DNA of 64,000 nucleotides from positions 1 to 64,000 of the forward strand of contig JASVEC010000087.1 in assembly GCA_030770535.1 (NCBI GenBank), in the 5' to 3' direction. Positions 23,635 through 35,629 of this stretch are shown here, in pieces. This DNA comes from Batkoa obscura (taxonomy: Eukaryota > Entomophthoromycota > Entomophthoromycetes > Entomophthorales > Batkoaceae). Position numbers and translations under genes: made by a program. The number at the start of each line of letters is the position of its first letter. The first letter of the stretch is position 1. Below the pieces are notes generated by a model. It saw nothing but the letters and a program-made list of their open reading frames with translations, ran no database searches and had not been told where the DNA came from.

Positions 23635-25330
23635 ATGTTTCGAAGCAGGTAAGCTTGCTTGATATTTTAAACAGATAGAGTCGTATATTTTAATAAGAGA
23701 ATAAAAACTCAACAAAAAAATAGTAAAATTAAACGGATATAATAAAACACTAAAATTTTAACTAAAACTTAAGCCATGAATATAAATTGACTATTAGCCT
23801 ACTATAATCAGTATCAAATAAATAATGTAATTCCATTTCTCAACCTGAAATAATAATAAAATATTACAAAATTATGTTAAACATAACACTGTTTCAATAT
23901 AATTTATTAGATAAATCACTCTATATTTTACTTGCTATTAATAACGATGAATTTAAAAAATAATTTACTAAAAATGGTAATAAAAGTTATAAGCCAAGCT
24001 TTAATTTATTTGAATTTATGAAAGGCCTTATAAAGTAGCTTTGTTAAGAGATATTGAAAACATGTTCAATAAATTAAGTTATCATCCGGAAATTTGAGCT
24101 TTCTAATACATTGATAAATAGTTCATTTTGACCTTGGTCAAGGTTTATGATGTAGATTGTTTTTTAGTTAATATATTTTGGTTACTTAAAACGATAATAT
24201 GATGATAAATAAGTTATAATAACAAAGGATTAGTTAAATCAATTAGCTATCAAAGCAACATACAGTTTAATAAAACCATAAACTATATTGACTTGTTTGT
24301 TTAGTCAAGGAATCAAATTTATTAGTACAAATAGTATTAGGTACTTTATATTACTAATCGAAAATCATATTTGCTATTTTCAATAAAGTAGGTATAATAA
24401 AGTAACAGTGCTTGACATGAACATTTAATAATGAGTCCCAACTATCAGATTTTTTAAAATCTATTATCATCATAAAATCACCCCTTTATAAGAATATCAA
24501 AATTAAACCACTTTCTTGGACAACTCAATAAGTTACTCCGAAATAATAGCTTATTCTTTTTTAAAAATGAATTTAAAATTTTCTAATGTGTTGGATTTTT
24601 TATATTAATAAAAATCCAACAAATATCTCAAATCTGTTTATTTAATGCCACTTAATATATATATGTAATATTTATAATGTTGCATCAAGTGGCTCAAATG
24701 GAACATTGACTGAAAATATATATAAAAATTAATTAATTTAGAAGCTCGAATTTTAAAGAAATCAAAGTAAATTAAAAATTGAACTTAAAAACTTTCAATC
24801 ATAAATGAATTTCACTTGAATCCAGAATGGGCAAGTTTCCGTTAAAATTTCAAATTCATTATGACACCTAGATTTTGATCTTTTATTCGCTTAAATTTGA
24901 AATTCCTCGCATTGATTAGCCAAACTTGGCTTCTAAAAATATTCTAAATACCTAGAGCTGCCCAGAATTGAAATAAAAACTAATGCTTAATCAACCTAAG
25001 GGTCAATAAAGGGTAAACAGTTAGAAAACAGCCAATTAAAATTTTAAAATGTAGTGGAGTAAATGGAGATAGTATGTTGATTGGAAGATGGTATTTGTAA
25101 CGATATATAATTGCTGATGGCTTTTTTGTAAATAGTGCCCCTAACAAATAAAGTCATTGTTCTACAGAGATTTAAAAGTTATAATTAATAGATTTTTATG
25201 CTTCATAAATTAGGAACAAAAACTCAATAAATATTGAAATAATATTTATAAATATCAGCTTTAATTTTTTTCATTTTTTAATCTCTTTATTTTTCTTTAT
25301 TTTTCATTTCAATTAGATTGATTTTATTTA

Positions 25331-27129
25331 ATGGCTTATAAAGTAATTCAGTTTTTTATTTACTTATAATTGATATTAATATTTCCCTTTTAAAGGCTGG
25401 TTTAGAACAATGGAATTTAGCTGTTCAAACTTTTGAACAAAATGATTTACACGGTTCTCTCACAATATTTGAAGTAAATACTTAGATATTTTTATAAAGG
25501 GTCTTAACTAACACAATATATAGGAAATGGGCGGTACTGCCAAAATTCATTTTAATATTGGCGTATTATATTCATTATTAGGAAATTATGATCTTGCTGT
25601 AAGTATTTCATTTAGATGTACCAACCAGTTTATTATTATCTAGTACAGTTAACTAATAGTTCTTTGTCAATAGATTTCCTCTTATAATAATGCGATTGAA
25701 TTAGACAATTATTTAGCTATAGCTTATTTTGCGAGAGCATTAGCGAATTTAGAGATTAATGATATCGACTCAGCTTCAGAAGACTTTAATGATTGTTTAT
25801 TATATTTAAGAGGGAACCAACATATCGATTATTTTCAATTAGGTTTAGATTTTAAATTATATTCTTGTGAAGTCTTATATAACCGAGGTTTATGTCAATT
25901 TAAATTAAACAATTCAGAAAATGGAATGGTAGATTTAAAAGCTGCTGCAAAAGAGAAACAGCAAGCTCATCATGATATTATCAATAGAGCTATTGATTTA
26001 AATGGAAAAGTAATTAATTTTGCTATTATTTTAATCAATTGTAACAGTAATATTTTGATAATAGAATTCCCCAATGTTTCGATTACCAGATGGTTGTTTA
26101 TTTCGACCATGTGAAAGTATGGTTAAAAATACGAAAAAAATAGACTATTTGGGCCAAGCTAAAGTCATAGCAGCTAATTCAGGTGGACCGGCTATGTTGA
26201 GTCATAGTAAAACATTAAGGAAATTTCCAGAAAAAGCACCAACATCTACATCTTCCGATATCAAACCAATTGCTACTACTTTAACCCATAGCAAATCTGT
26301 ACGTAATTTTGCTAGTAAAGTGGGCGAAATCAGTACTCAAGATAACAATTCATTTTCTATTGGGTTAAGTCATAGTAAATCTATGCGAGTCCTTCCTGGT
26401 AAATCACCAAAATCTATGCTAAATTTACCAGCTAACCCAGCTTTATCTCAATTAAATCGTTCAGCTTCTGCATTAGTTAGCCCAAGGTTATTATCTAGAT
26501 CCGACACCTTACCGGCTGGTAGTATACCTGCTAGATCTTCTGCAAGATCAACAAATTTGAAACTATCTAATTCTATTGGAGATATTCATAGATTTAATTC
26601 ACAAAGAAAATCAGAAGAAAATAGTGAAAATTTAGAAGAAAGTGAAGAAAGTTATCTCAAGCCTATACCAGGTCCTGGAAAAGCAACTTATCCATTAACA
26701 CCCTCCCCATTAGCTTCAAGTCCAGAAGAATCTTATTTTCTTGAATTATCCAAACCACCAAGTCTTACTCATTCCGCTTCCAGTTTTAATTCGCCAACAT
26801 TATATGATTCAGAAACAATAAGATCTAGAGCACCAGTACCTAAGGGTAAAATGAAAATTAAATGTCATTTTAATGACACACGTACGTTGATGGTCAATGC
26901 CGATATTAAATTTAAAGAATTACAAACTAAAATTGTAGAAAAGTTTTCAAGTGAATTGAATTTAAAATTGAAATATAAAGATGAAGATGATGAATTAGTT
27001 CTAATTACAGATCAAGAAGATTTAGATATGGCTTTAGCTTCACTTTGTATTAATTCTGATGGCACAATGTCTCATTTAGATCCAGAATCCGGTTTTGACG
27101 GTAGATTTGAAGTTTGGTGTTCGCTTTAA
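25331..27129 (+). CDS. NADPH oxidase regulator NoxR (p67phox-like)
   Basis: Cytosolic activator of NADPH oxidases, which make superoxide for hyphal growth and differentiation. Five exons: 25331-25342, 25396-25473, 25524-25598, 25674-26009, 26065-27129, giving 521 aa. The first exon is only four codons (MAYK). TPR repeats fill residues 1-150 and match the family closely (KIHFNIGVLYSLLGNYDLAI, NNAIELDNYLAIAYFARA, DFNDCLLYLRGNQHIDYFQ, LYSCEVLYNRGLCQFKL). An activation-type segment (PMFRLPDGCLFRPCE) precedes DYLGQAKVIAA. A disordered Ser/Pro-rich middle carries three similar LSHSKSMR-like repeats, which are candidate kinase sites. A PB1 domain occupies about 425-520 (KIKCHFNDTRTLMV...DEDDELVLITDQEDLDMAL). 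NoxR normally works with Rac, and its PB1 domain is known to bind Cdc24 in some fungi. No oxidase gene lies in the window. Confidence 0.95.
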
Positions 27130-27628
27130 ATTGTTTTAGTTAATAATGGTAATTGAAAGAGATTCTATATTGTCAATTAACAAACTCTTTCATCAACCTT
27201 TCTTTTGAACTCTCTGATTTCATCCACTTTTTTCTATTATGATGGTTTTTGGATCAAACTAATTTAAGTTTATTTTTTACTTTGTTTTTATTTTGAATAT
27301 TATATAAAAAAATCATACTTTTAATAAATCAATTCTTTTAAAACTATCAAGTTTATCAAATAATAGTATTCGTTTTTTATTTTAATGTTTTAATTAAAAC
27401 TTGAATTAAATTAAATATGACAGTTAAATTGATTTACTAAATCTAGTATTTTTATATTAAATTTTGATGAACTAGACTTTTAATGCTGTCTATTCCTTTT
27501 AAAATCAATGCTTAGTAAAAATATAAGTTAAAAATCACACCATTTATATTTATATTTTTACTTTTTAAATATTGAAATCAATTAACATATTAATATATTA
27601 TTATTAATAGTAGAAATAAAATTATATA
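27130..27628. other. Spacer between NoxR and ATG17
   Basis: 499 bp between two genes on the same strand. It should hold the NoxR 3' end and the ATG17 promoter. No repeat or transposon copy seen. Confidence 0.6.
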
Positions 27629-29628
27629 ATGGAAAAGCGGTTGATAGATCTAGTAGTTAAATCGAGAAATAGTTTACATTTAGGAGAAGAGTTATGTTAC
27701 TCCGGTACCGAATTGATTCAATCTAGTCAAGATTTATTTCAAAATTTACAGTTACTATATCCAAGGTTAATATTCATTCAAAGGTTTTTAACCCAGCAAT
27801 TGAAGGTAAGAATGTTTATACATTCATATATTATTATAATAATATAATTAATCCTATTTAATTATTTTTATAGTATTTAGAAAATGTATTATTATTAAGT
27901 GAGACTAAGCTAACTTCATTAAATCAATTTATACAAATAAAAGAAAGAGATATTGGTAATATCTTAGCCAATTTAGATGTCTTGAAAGAAAAATTAAAAA
28001 ACACACCCATTTATAATCAAGAAGATTTTAAGTTTAAAGAAAACAATGATAATAGCGAAACAGAAACAAATACTAAAGTCAAAAATTTGTTTGATTATAT
28101 TGATGATAACGCACCTAAAGAATTAGAACATAATTTAAATTTAGAAATTAATCAATTAAAGGTAAAGTTAGAATTAAATTTATAATCTTATACTTTTATA
28201 ATAATCAGTTATTTTACAGAGTTATCAGCAACAATTAGAAGAATTATTACTTGGATTGAAACAAGGTTATCAACAATTGAATATAACTTTATATGAAGAA
28301 CATGCATCAATATCGCTGACTGAATCGGCTATTAAATATGCTCAAGATAAATCCGCATTTCAAGGTAAGCAAGCCAGTATTATGGCTCAAGCTTTATTGA
28401 CCATATCAAACCATTATGATAGTGTAACAGATTGTATTAGGTAAAATATTAAGTTTATTGTTCTTTATTGATTAACAAAAATAGAGGAGTAGAAACTGAT
28501 AATATTCAATATCAACCAATGGATGAAACGAAATTATTTAGTAAGTATAAATATATATAAACATAATGTATAGATATTTAATATAATCACTTCTTAGTAT
28601 TAGAAAGAGACACAGAGGAATTAAGTTCACTTAAGGAAGAATTAGAATCTAGTTTACAAGTCATTGAATCTGTACATGAAGATGCTATTGTTCGCCAACA
28701 ATTATATCATGTAGTTTATCAAGAAAAAGTACAATTTTTTAAGCAATTAAATATGTACAATGGTCCTATAAGTGAACTTTGTCAATTATTAAGACGAATC
28801 AATGATGAAATGGAAAATAAACCTAGGATTGAAGGTTATCTTGAAGATCTTTGGAGTTTAGGAACAAGGTAACAGAGGACAAGCAAAGGTTTGGATAGAG
28901 ATACTAATAATGTTGTTTGTTTCTAGTTACGAAGACTTTATTGAGGCATATAGTAATGTGTTATTAGAATTAGAAAGAAGACAAAAAATTGAAGAACAAC
29001 ATTCTTTAATGATATCTCAGTTTAATCAGAAATTAGCTTCTATGTACGATGGTAAGTATAGAGTAAAATGATTGTTAGAATTTCAACTTAACGTTTTTTT
29101 TTACAATAGATGAAAAAAGACAACGGGAAAATTTTTTATATAAATTTGCGGATTATTTACCGGGTGAATTAAGTTTATCACTTAATGTAAGTTCTTTCTC
29201 TTAACATTAAGGTGGATTATAACTAATTTTTTGGATAGATATTGCCAATAGCTTACAATATTGTAGAATTAGAACGTATTAATTATAAATTAAACGAGAG
29301 TGATAATAGTAGTACTAAATCGAAAGAGAAGGGGGATAAAGAAAGTAATAAAGATAGTAAAGGCAATGATGAAATAAGTAAGATTATTGTTTTAGTTTAT
29401 AACTAATGACTTATGTAGTTAATTGTTTAGATAATGAACAAAAAGATAGTAAGTTGCCTAATGTTGAAATCAATAGTCCTTCCAATTCAAGTTTAGATGA
29501 AAATTCAACAACGGATGCAGCATTTCAATCAGCCAATGAATCGAATGCGTCATCGGTAAGTTTAATTTACTTTAGTCTATTTGAACTCTTTTTAAATATT
29601 ATTTTATTAGGTTCATAGCAATTCATAA
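27629..29628 (+). CDS. Autophagy scaffold protein Atg17
   Basis: Scaffold of the Atg1 kinase complex at the phagophore assembly site. Ten exons: 27629-27805, 27874-28161, 28220-28440, 28485-28540, 28598-28868, 28927-29051, 29110-29186, 29239-29377, 29419-29555, 29611-29628. All junctions keep frame, giving 502 aa. The protein is almost wholly helical with extended coiled coils, as in the crescent-shaped yeast Atg17 (417 aa). Recognition rests on the opening LVVKSRNSLHLGEELC (compare the family's AKRSLSS start), ALLTISNHYDSVTDCIR, and the C-terminal EKRQRENFLYKFADYLPGEL, matching the family pattern R-R-x-F...G-x-F/Y-L-P. The tail from about residue 400 is Ser/Asn/Lys-rich and disordered. The last exon holds just six codons (VHSNS and stop). 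FIP200/Atg11 is less likely given length. Confidence 0.85.
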
Positions 29629-29855
29629 TAATCTTTAATTTCTATTTGTAATTTTAATTAAGAGTTAGTATCTTAAGATGTTCTTTTTATTTTAGTAATT
29701 AGACTTTATTTATATTCTATATTTATATCATTTTTAATAAATTGATAAATAAAATATTTAATTATTTTTTAAAATTATAAACCAGTTAATATATTAAAAC
29801 ACATAAAGTATAAAATAAATAAAAAAGTACATTTACTTTAATAACTCAATTAAAT

Positions 29856-31007
29856 TCATAATTGAATTTTAGAAACAGCATCTAAAACCAATTTACCAGC
29901 TCTAGGCTCAACAATATCTTTAACATCATCTTCTAAGAAAACATCGTTAACACGATCAGCAAAGATCATATGAAGAGCATAAGCACGTATACTTTTATCT
30001 AATGAACACTGAGCTAAATGATATAATTGGTAACTTTCCATTTCTAAACTTAATAGATTGGGATAATGTTTTTTAATATTATCAATATGTCCTTCATTAT
30101 CATCTTTAAAATGACTAGCAATACGACCTAGGAAAAGATATTAGATTGTGTGTTAGGTTTTAATAAATTATAATCTTGATTCACCTTGAGAACTATAAAA
30201 AGAATCACAAGTTACATTAAGCCCAGTAAATAATTTTTCTTCAGAGCTAGCTAATGACTTTAGCTAAAAAAATAAACCCTGTATTAATTCCCATATTAAA
30301 ATCAAAAGTATATCATAGTCCCTTACCAAATCTTCAAAAGCCTTATCACCTGGAATAGGTTTAGTAAAAATATAAGGTTCCGATGTTTTATCACCAGTAA
30401 AATGATCATAATTTCTAATACATCCAGCAGCTTCTGAAGCTAAAGCTAAAGATCCTACACTAGCTCCATCAACTAATGAACCACATGAACCAAATCTTGA
30501 TATATGATTAATTCAAATTCATTCATATAAAATAAATTATCAATAATTTCTACAACTTACCTACAAATGAAAATTGGACCATCAACAACAGCACGAACTT
30601 CTCTAACAAAAAAATCCATCATAGCTGGACCCTAATTATTATATTATATCAACACATATTTGTTTAAAAGAGAAAATATCTTTTTCACTTACCATACCAA
30701 TAGAAATAATAGTAACAAGTACATCGTTATAATGACCAGTGATGGTAGTAAACCCTCTGCCTGAAGTAACTACCTTTAAATCTTCTTTTTTTTCTTGTAA
30801 ACAAGAAGCTAATTTCCATGCACGAGTACTATCACCTACAGTAATGATACGATTGGCAACTGGGAGTTAGGGATTAGTTTTTTGAATAATATCATTAAAA
30901 TAAGATTATATATATTTACCATCTCCAGGTTTAACACCAACATGGTGAACTCTACCAGCTTCATCGACTGGAAAATTAGCATTACGGACAAAGGTTTCAC
31001 TGCTCAT
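29856..31007 (-). CDS. Nucleoside phosphorylase, uridine phosphorylase-like
   Basis: Phosphorolysis of a nucleoside, probably uridine, to base plus ribose-1-phosphate in pyrimidine salvage. Six exons: 30920-31007, 30693-30859, 30561-30631, 30327-30495, 30185-30263, 29856-30127, giving 281 aa, typical of the family. Motifs in order are ANRIITVGDSTRAW (phosphate-binding G-D-x-x-R), TTITGHYNDVLVTIISIGMG, FICRFGSCGSL (R-x-G-[ST]-x-G), and SLEMESYQLYHLA, where E-M-E binds the ribose. These place it in the PNP/UDP family-1 fold. Intron 5 uses GTGAAT as donor. Distinguishing uridine from inosine or guanosine specificity would need closer comparison. It converges on ATG17 with a 227-bp spacer. Confidence 0.9.
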
Positions 31008-31657
31008 TCTTTTTATAAAATAAATTATAGTGAAGTTTATTTGAGTTTTTTATTTATATAATATTCAGTTAATAGGTCATAAAAAACTTAACCAATTAAA
31101 CAAATACTTAATGAATTTTAATGACATTTGAGAATAGAGTATAATTTTCGAAGAAAAATGATTAAAGCTTTTGACAGCTTATAATGTGGAGATCATAGTT
31201 GGCAATATTAAGAAATTTTTATGGACCATATGACTTTACTTTTAATGTATAACCTAAAGTAACTTTGAAAGTTCTTCTATGAAGTTATTTAGAAAAAAAT
31301 TTAACCCCATCTCCGTATATTACTCTTATTGCTAAACACGTTATCTGAGTTACATACAGAAAAATCAACTTTTTGATTTTGTTATAGTTATATTCAAGGA
31401 ATGGATATAAATTTTATCTAGGTCAATATGACCCCAAACTACTGATTACAATCTAGAAGTATTATGAACGTTACTCAAGCACAAATATTAAAAGTTCACT
31501 CTTTCGTAACGTAATTGGCTTAAATAATCACTTTGTCTTAAATCAAAAGCAATATCTAAAATTTTATTACATTCAAAAATCCCTGTTAATTTTTTGGTAG
31601 TGTCAAAAAAAATAGTTTGTCCCATAAGGGTTGCTTTTGAAATGATTAATCAGGAAA

Positions 31658-31763
31658 TAATGGGGTGTTTTTTTTGGCTTCATTACTTTTACCATCTTTT
31701 AAGCACTATTTAAGTAAAAAAAATTACTAGTAAAATTCTAAATACAAAAATATATCCCCAATA
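31658..31763 (+). mobile_element. Miniature element, copy 10 (forward)
   Basis: Left end TAATGGGGTGTTTTTTTTGG, right end ATATATCCCCAATA; TTCATTACTTTT arm intact. Confidence 0.8.
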
Positions 31764-32084
31764 TTTGAAAGTCCTTGACAAGATTTTTTTTTATTGAGAC
31801 AATGTCAAGATTATTAATTTTAATTTGTCAAAGCTAAACCTAACTTTTGGACAAGCGTTCTCAATTTAGGACAGTATAGTATTTCTAATAATTCGATTCA
31901 ATTTTAAATATTTGCAGCCAATAAGTAAAATTTATGCAACAAAAAATCGAACTAAGTTAATCATTTTTAATACCTAATTTGAAGTTTAAAATGCATATTT
32001 TATCCCACAATGAATATTTTTAAATAATTTAATAGTTATATAATAAATCAAAAATTATATTTGGGCCACTGGTGGATGTTATAA

Positions 32085-32330
32085 CAAATAAAGTATAGAT
32101 TGATCTGCCATTCAATGGACAAATCAGACTACCACTGCTGTTCTTCAGCCATTTTTAAACCTTGAGTGTAGATGAGTCGATGATGCATTGAACGGAAACG
32201 TAAAAGGACATTTAGTGAAGTATTAGTGGTATCATAAGATCTTTACCGAGGTGCTAGGGTTCTGAGGAGCATACAATAACCTGATTTGAGAAGGACTTGA
32301 GTGTGAACTGTCAGTTTTTTTCGACAAAAC
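32085..32330 (+). pseudogene. Possible piggyBac-type transposase relic
   Basis: One frame near 32164-32190 reads LSVDESMM, the hallmark peptide of piggyBac transposases around a catalytic Asp. It is preceded in another frame by PFLNLE and followed by GHLVKY-like residues. Stops and frame changes interrupt it. The patch is visibly richer in G and C than its surroundings. No terminal repeats or TTAA duplication could be assigned. The match is short, so the call is weak. Confidence 0.25.
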
Positions 32331-32662
32331 AAATAGTTGATTTAATGTAAAGTTAGAGTAAAAAAGTTAAAGCTACTTATTTGAATTTTAAATATGACTA
32401 TAGCATATTTTTAATAATATAAACTTTAAACTATAATTAAAGGGCTCTTATATTTTAACTATACAGAAGTTTTGTTCTAATATATAAAATGGAATCAATA
32501 CTAACGTCAAATTTAAAAAAGTAAAATTATATAATAGTACTTCTACTAAATAGAAGCTGGAAATAGATTGTAATTGAATATTTAATTTTATTTTATAATA
32601 CTTTCCAAGTAAAACTCAATGTATTGAAATTTTTTAATATCATTACATGCTTAAAAGTATAA

Positions 32663-32764
32663 TATAAGAGTGTTTTTTTTAACTTTATTTTTTCCATTTT
32701 TTAAGCGTTATTTAATCGGAAAAATTGTTAGTAAAATTCTTAAACACAAGAATACATTCCCATA
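32663..32764 (+). mobile_element. Miniature element, copy 11 (forward)
   Basis: Left end TATAAGAGTGTTTTTTTT, right end ATACATTCCCATA. Confidence 0.8.
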
Positions 32765-33182
32765 TGGTTTTGGTAGTAGTGTTAAAAAATAGTTCATTAC
32801 TTTATAATAAAGTAAAATCAAGAAAGTAGTCAAATTTACCCAGTAAAGATGTATTTTGTAATGTATATGAATAAGGTCATATATTCATAGTATAATATAG
32901 TTGTACATTTTCTTTTCAAACTTAATTGAATTTAATAAGCTATTTTTTTATATAAAATATAATCAATAGAGTTATCTGTGTATTTTAATTCTTGAATGAA
33001 TTACATAAATTGAATATTATCAAGGTGTTACCTTTCGTCTATTCTTTCTTAATATTTAAATTTATTTACAATTTAGCTATATAAAATTATAAGCTTATAA
33101 TTAGCCAGTTTATTACCTTTTTGTTAATATAATGTGAAAAAACGGCCGAATTTTATAAAAAAGTATACATTTTATTAAGATC

Positions 33183-33256
33183 TATGTTTATTCCATTACT
33201 TCGCTATTTGAAAAAATTATTAGTAAAATTCATAAACGAAAAAATACATCCTCATC
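33183..33256 (+). mobile_element. Miniature element, copy 12, left-truncated
   Basis: Only the inner and right parts remain: TCCATTACTTCGCTATTTG...TTAGTAAAATTC...ATACATCCTCAT. It ends 27 bp from the stop codon of the membrane-protein gene. Confidence 0.65.
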
Positions 33257-33283
33257 TAATATAGTTCTAAAATTCAATTATGA

Positions 33284-34109
33284 TTAAATTAAATCTTTAG
33301 CTTTAACATATTCGGTAGATTCTGGCTCTAAACTGTGCTCATCATTTCTTTTGATTTTCGAATAATGATAAAAGGAAAAGAAACAAACAAATATTACCAA
33401 CATGATAATGGAGGATATATTATTTATACTTAATAAAAAACTTATAGATTCATCATCCAAGTCATTGATATAAATAGAAGCATAAAACAGCAACTTGTAA
33501 CCAAGCGAAAACAACAAACTACCAAGTATAGCGGAAAAGTATAATTTAAAAAAAGCTTGGAAAAAGAAACTGAAAAATAAAAATAAACCTGAAAGACTTA
33601 AACTTATGATAATGATTTGTATAAAGTTGTGTGTTAATAGTCCAATAAATATGCCTAGCAATAATCCAAAATTTATACTTAATAAAATATTAGCTAATAG
33701 TTCAATATGCGCCACTATCGATCCCATTATTATCCCTATAATTACACTACCTACTAAATTTATAATTAATTTAATATGTACTTGTCGTCGGAATTCCAAA
33801 TAAGCGCTCTCTACTTCATATACATCCTCTATCGTTGGCATTTTTAACCAGTATAGCAATAGTATGTTACTCACCAATATGCATAGTATAAAAAAGAACT
33901 TGAAGCCAACGATAAAATATTGATATTTTAATGTTTTTTGATCGTATTTTAATATGAATATTCCCAATAAAACTAGCAAGGATCCAACTACATAAACAGC
34001 TTGAAATAAACCAACTAAACATTGAAGTTAAACTTGGCTATTTTTAATCTACAGAAATACAAGTACCTGAGGACCTTAAAACGGAAATCAATATTATTCC
34101 AGCATCCAT
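33284..34109 (-). CDS. Multi-pass membrane protein of unknown function
   Basis: Two exons (34067-34109 and 33284-34014; 52-nt intron GTACTT...TTTAG) encode 257 aa with about seven to eight hydrophobic segments. Examples are LLVLLGIFILKY, FFFILCILVSNILLLYWL, LIINLVGSVIIGIIMGSIV, LLLGIFIGLL, and a Phe-rich helix FFSFFFQAFFKLYF. A charged loop (EDVYEVESAYLEFRRQVH) separates two hydrophobic halves, and the tail is acidic/basic (KIKRNDEHSLEPESTEY). The small-residue-rich helices loosely recall TM7S3/TM198-like (DUF4203) proteins, but I would not assign it. The short first exon (MDAGIILISVLRSS) was chosen because it supplies the only ATG in phase with the acceptor. Confidence 0.7.
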
Positions 34110-34652
34110 TTGAAAGTTTTAATAAATGATATAAAAAAGATTTAGTTTGATATCATTTTTCTATTTATTTATACCTTAAAGTACCCATGATTTCTACCAT
34201 TGTTTTTGTCCACCTCACGTTTGCTTAAAATTAAAAAAGTAAAACTTAACCTTAATTGAGAGGTACTATGAATTCATATCATATTAAGTACTTTAGAGCT
34301 AACAATGAGTAATGAATACTATCATTAAAAATACTTTGAACTTTAAAAGTCAATTGTTTAAAATTGATCCCATTAAAACTGTATAAGTTTGGATATACTA
34401 CTAATACAATAGACTGCAATGAGTAATTAAATAAATTATTCAAAGTAAAATCTCAAAAATACAAGCTACCATGTGTAAAGTAATTCCCTTTATTTAGGAA
34501 AAACATCATTCTTTTATTCTGATCTTGGACTAGCCTTTTTAAGACGATTTTTAATATGCTATTTAAGATTTACAAAAAATCGGAGATTTTGCAATTATAG
34601 TTTGCTTGATTAATAATTTAAATAAATATTAACAATTCAAATTAGAGAGTAA

Positions 34653-34724
34653 AGCATCTTGGCGCAGAGGAAGCGCGCGGGGCTCATAACCCCGAGGTCG
34701 AAGGATCGAAACCTTCAGATGCTA
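34653..34724 (+). tRNA. Initiator tRNA-Met (CAT)
   Basis: A complete 72-nt cloverleaf: acceptor AGCATCT/AGATGCT with discriminator A, and anticodon arm CGGGG-CTCATAA-CCCCG with anticodon CAT. The T-arm AAGGATCGAAACCTT has A in place of the usual TTC, and the first base pair is A1-U72. G-C rich anticodon stem, A1-U72 and the GATCGAAA T-loop are the hallmarks of eukaryotic initiator tRNA rather than elongator. There is no intron. Confidence 0.97.
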
Positions 34725-34727
34725 TAA

Positions 34728-34750
34728 AACTGTCTTGGACAGTCTTTTTG
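34728..34750 (+). terminator. Pol III termination site with trailer hairpin
   Basis: Immediately after the tRNA, ACTGTC-TTG-GACAGT forms a perfect 6-bp hairpin followed by CTTTTT. The T run is the Pol III terminator; the hairpin is unusual in a tRNA trailer. Confidence 0.75.
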
Positions 34751-35629
34751 TAACTATCCTATCGTAAACAATTTTTTTACTGTTTTGATATAACAAAGTG
34801 TTAGATTTAATATTGTCATAAATATATATGAGTTCAATAGTTTTAAAATTTCAAAAAGTAAAGTTTGAATAAATTTAAATATGGTGTTTTTTGTTTTGAT
34901 GTTTGTCAAATATTTCTTTAATTCCATGTTGTATAAAAAATGAGTAAAGCAGTAAAATACCAACCACAACCCTATAAATAAGTTGTAATATTTTATATTT
35001 CAATAGAATAGCAGGTTTTTTCACTAAAGTATGCATTTTATTAAGGACACATACATGCAGCTTCTACTAAATTTCACTGTTTTGAAATCTTGAGAATACC
35101 ATGAATCTTTTTTTCGTTTTTAGCAACTATTTAATACAAGTGGTTTGAAATAATCTCATGAAATTCAATAGTACATTCAAAAGGCACTATTAGTCCAAAA
35201 ATTAGAACTTTATTTTAAAATAGAGCTAAATCTATTAACTCTAATCATTAAACCATCATCCCTTCACTCACAAGGTCAATTGCAGATAAACTATCGAAAA
35301 AAACTGGAATTGGCTATTCAATTAATTCATCTCCCACGGCAAAAGACGTCATTCCAGCTTAAAATAGGTCGTTGTTTTAGGCTTGGATTACCAAATTAGT
35401 AAATATTAAGTGTAATGAATTAATATTAACTGACACAAGATTAAGGTAAGGAAAAAGTAGTGTTTTTAAATTTTGCTTTTTTATTTGTTTTATCAAAAAA
35501 ATTAATAGATTCAATTATAAAAAATAAAATAACAATCATAATAAATAATAAAGTTAATAGCAGGAATAATTTTCAACTTCAAGTATAACAACAAAAAAGT
35601 CCAAAGACAACCCAACAAACTCATAAAAT

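Larger units (their letters stand above)
20074..25330. other. 5.3-kb gene-poor region
   Basis: Between divergent P450 and NoxR genes. It contains four miniature elements (20903, 21336, 22657, 23534) and a decayed coding relic (21473-21994). The rest, including 23635-25330, shows nothing that I can name. Confidence 0.6.
31008..33283. other. 2.3-kb spacer with transposon fragments
   Basis: Holds three miniature-element copies (31658, 32663, partial 33183) and a GC-richer stretch at about 32085-32330 with a faint piggyBac-like signature. No intact gene. Confidence 0.6.
34110..35629. other. Spacer containing the initiator tRNA gene
   Basis: Apart from the tRNA at 34653-34724 and its terminator, no gene is seen. 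The 71-codon minus frame at 34754-34969 has no supporting feature. Confidence 0.6.
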
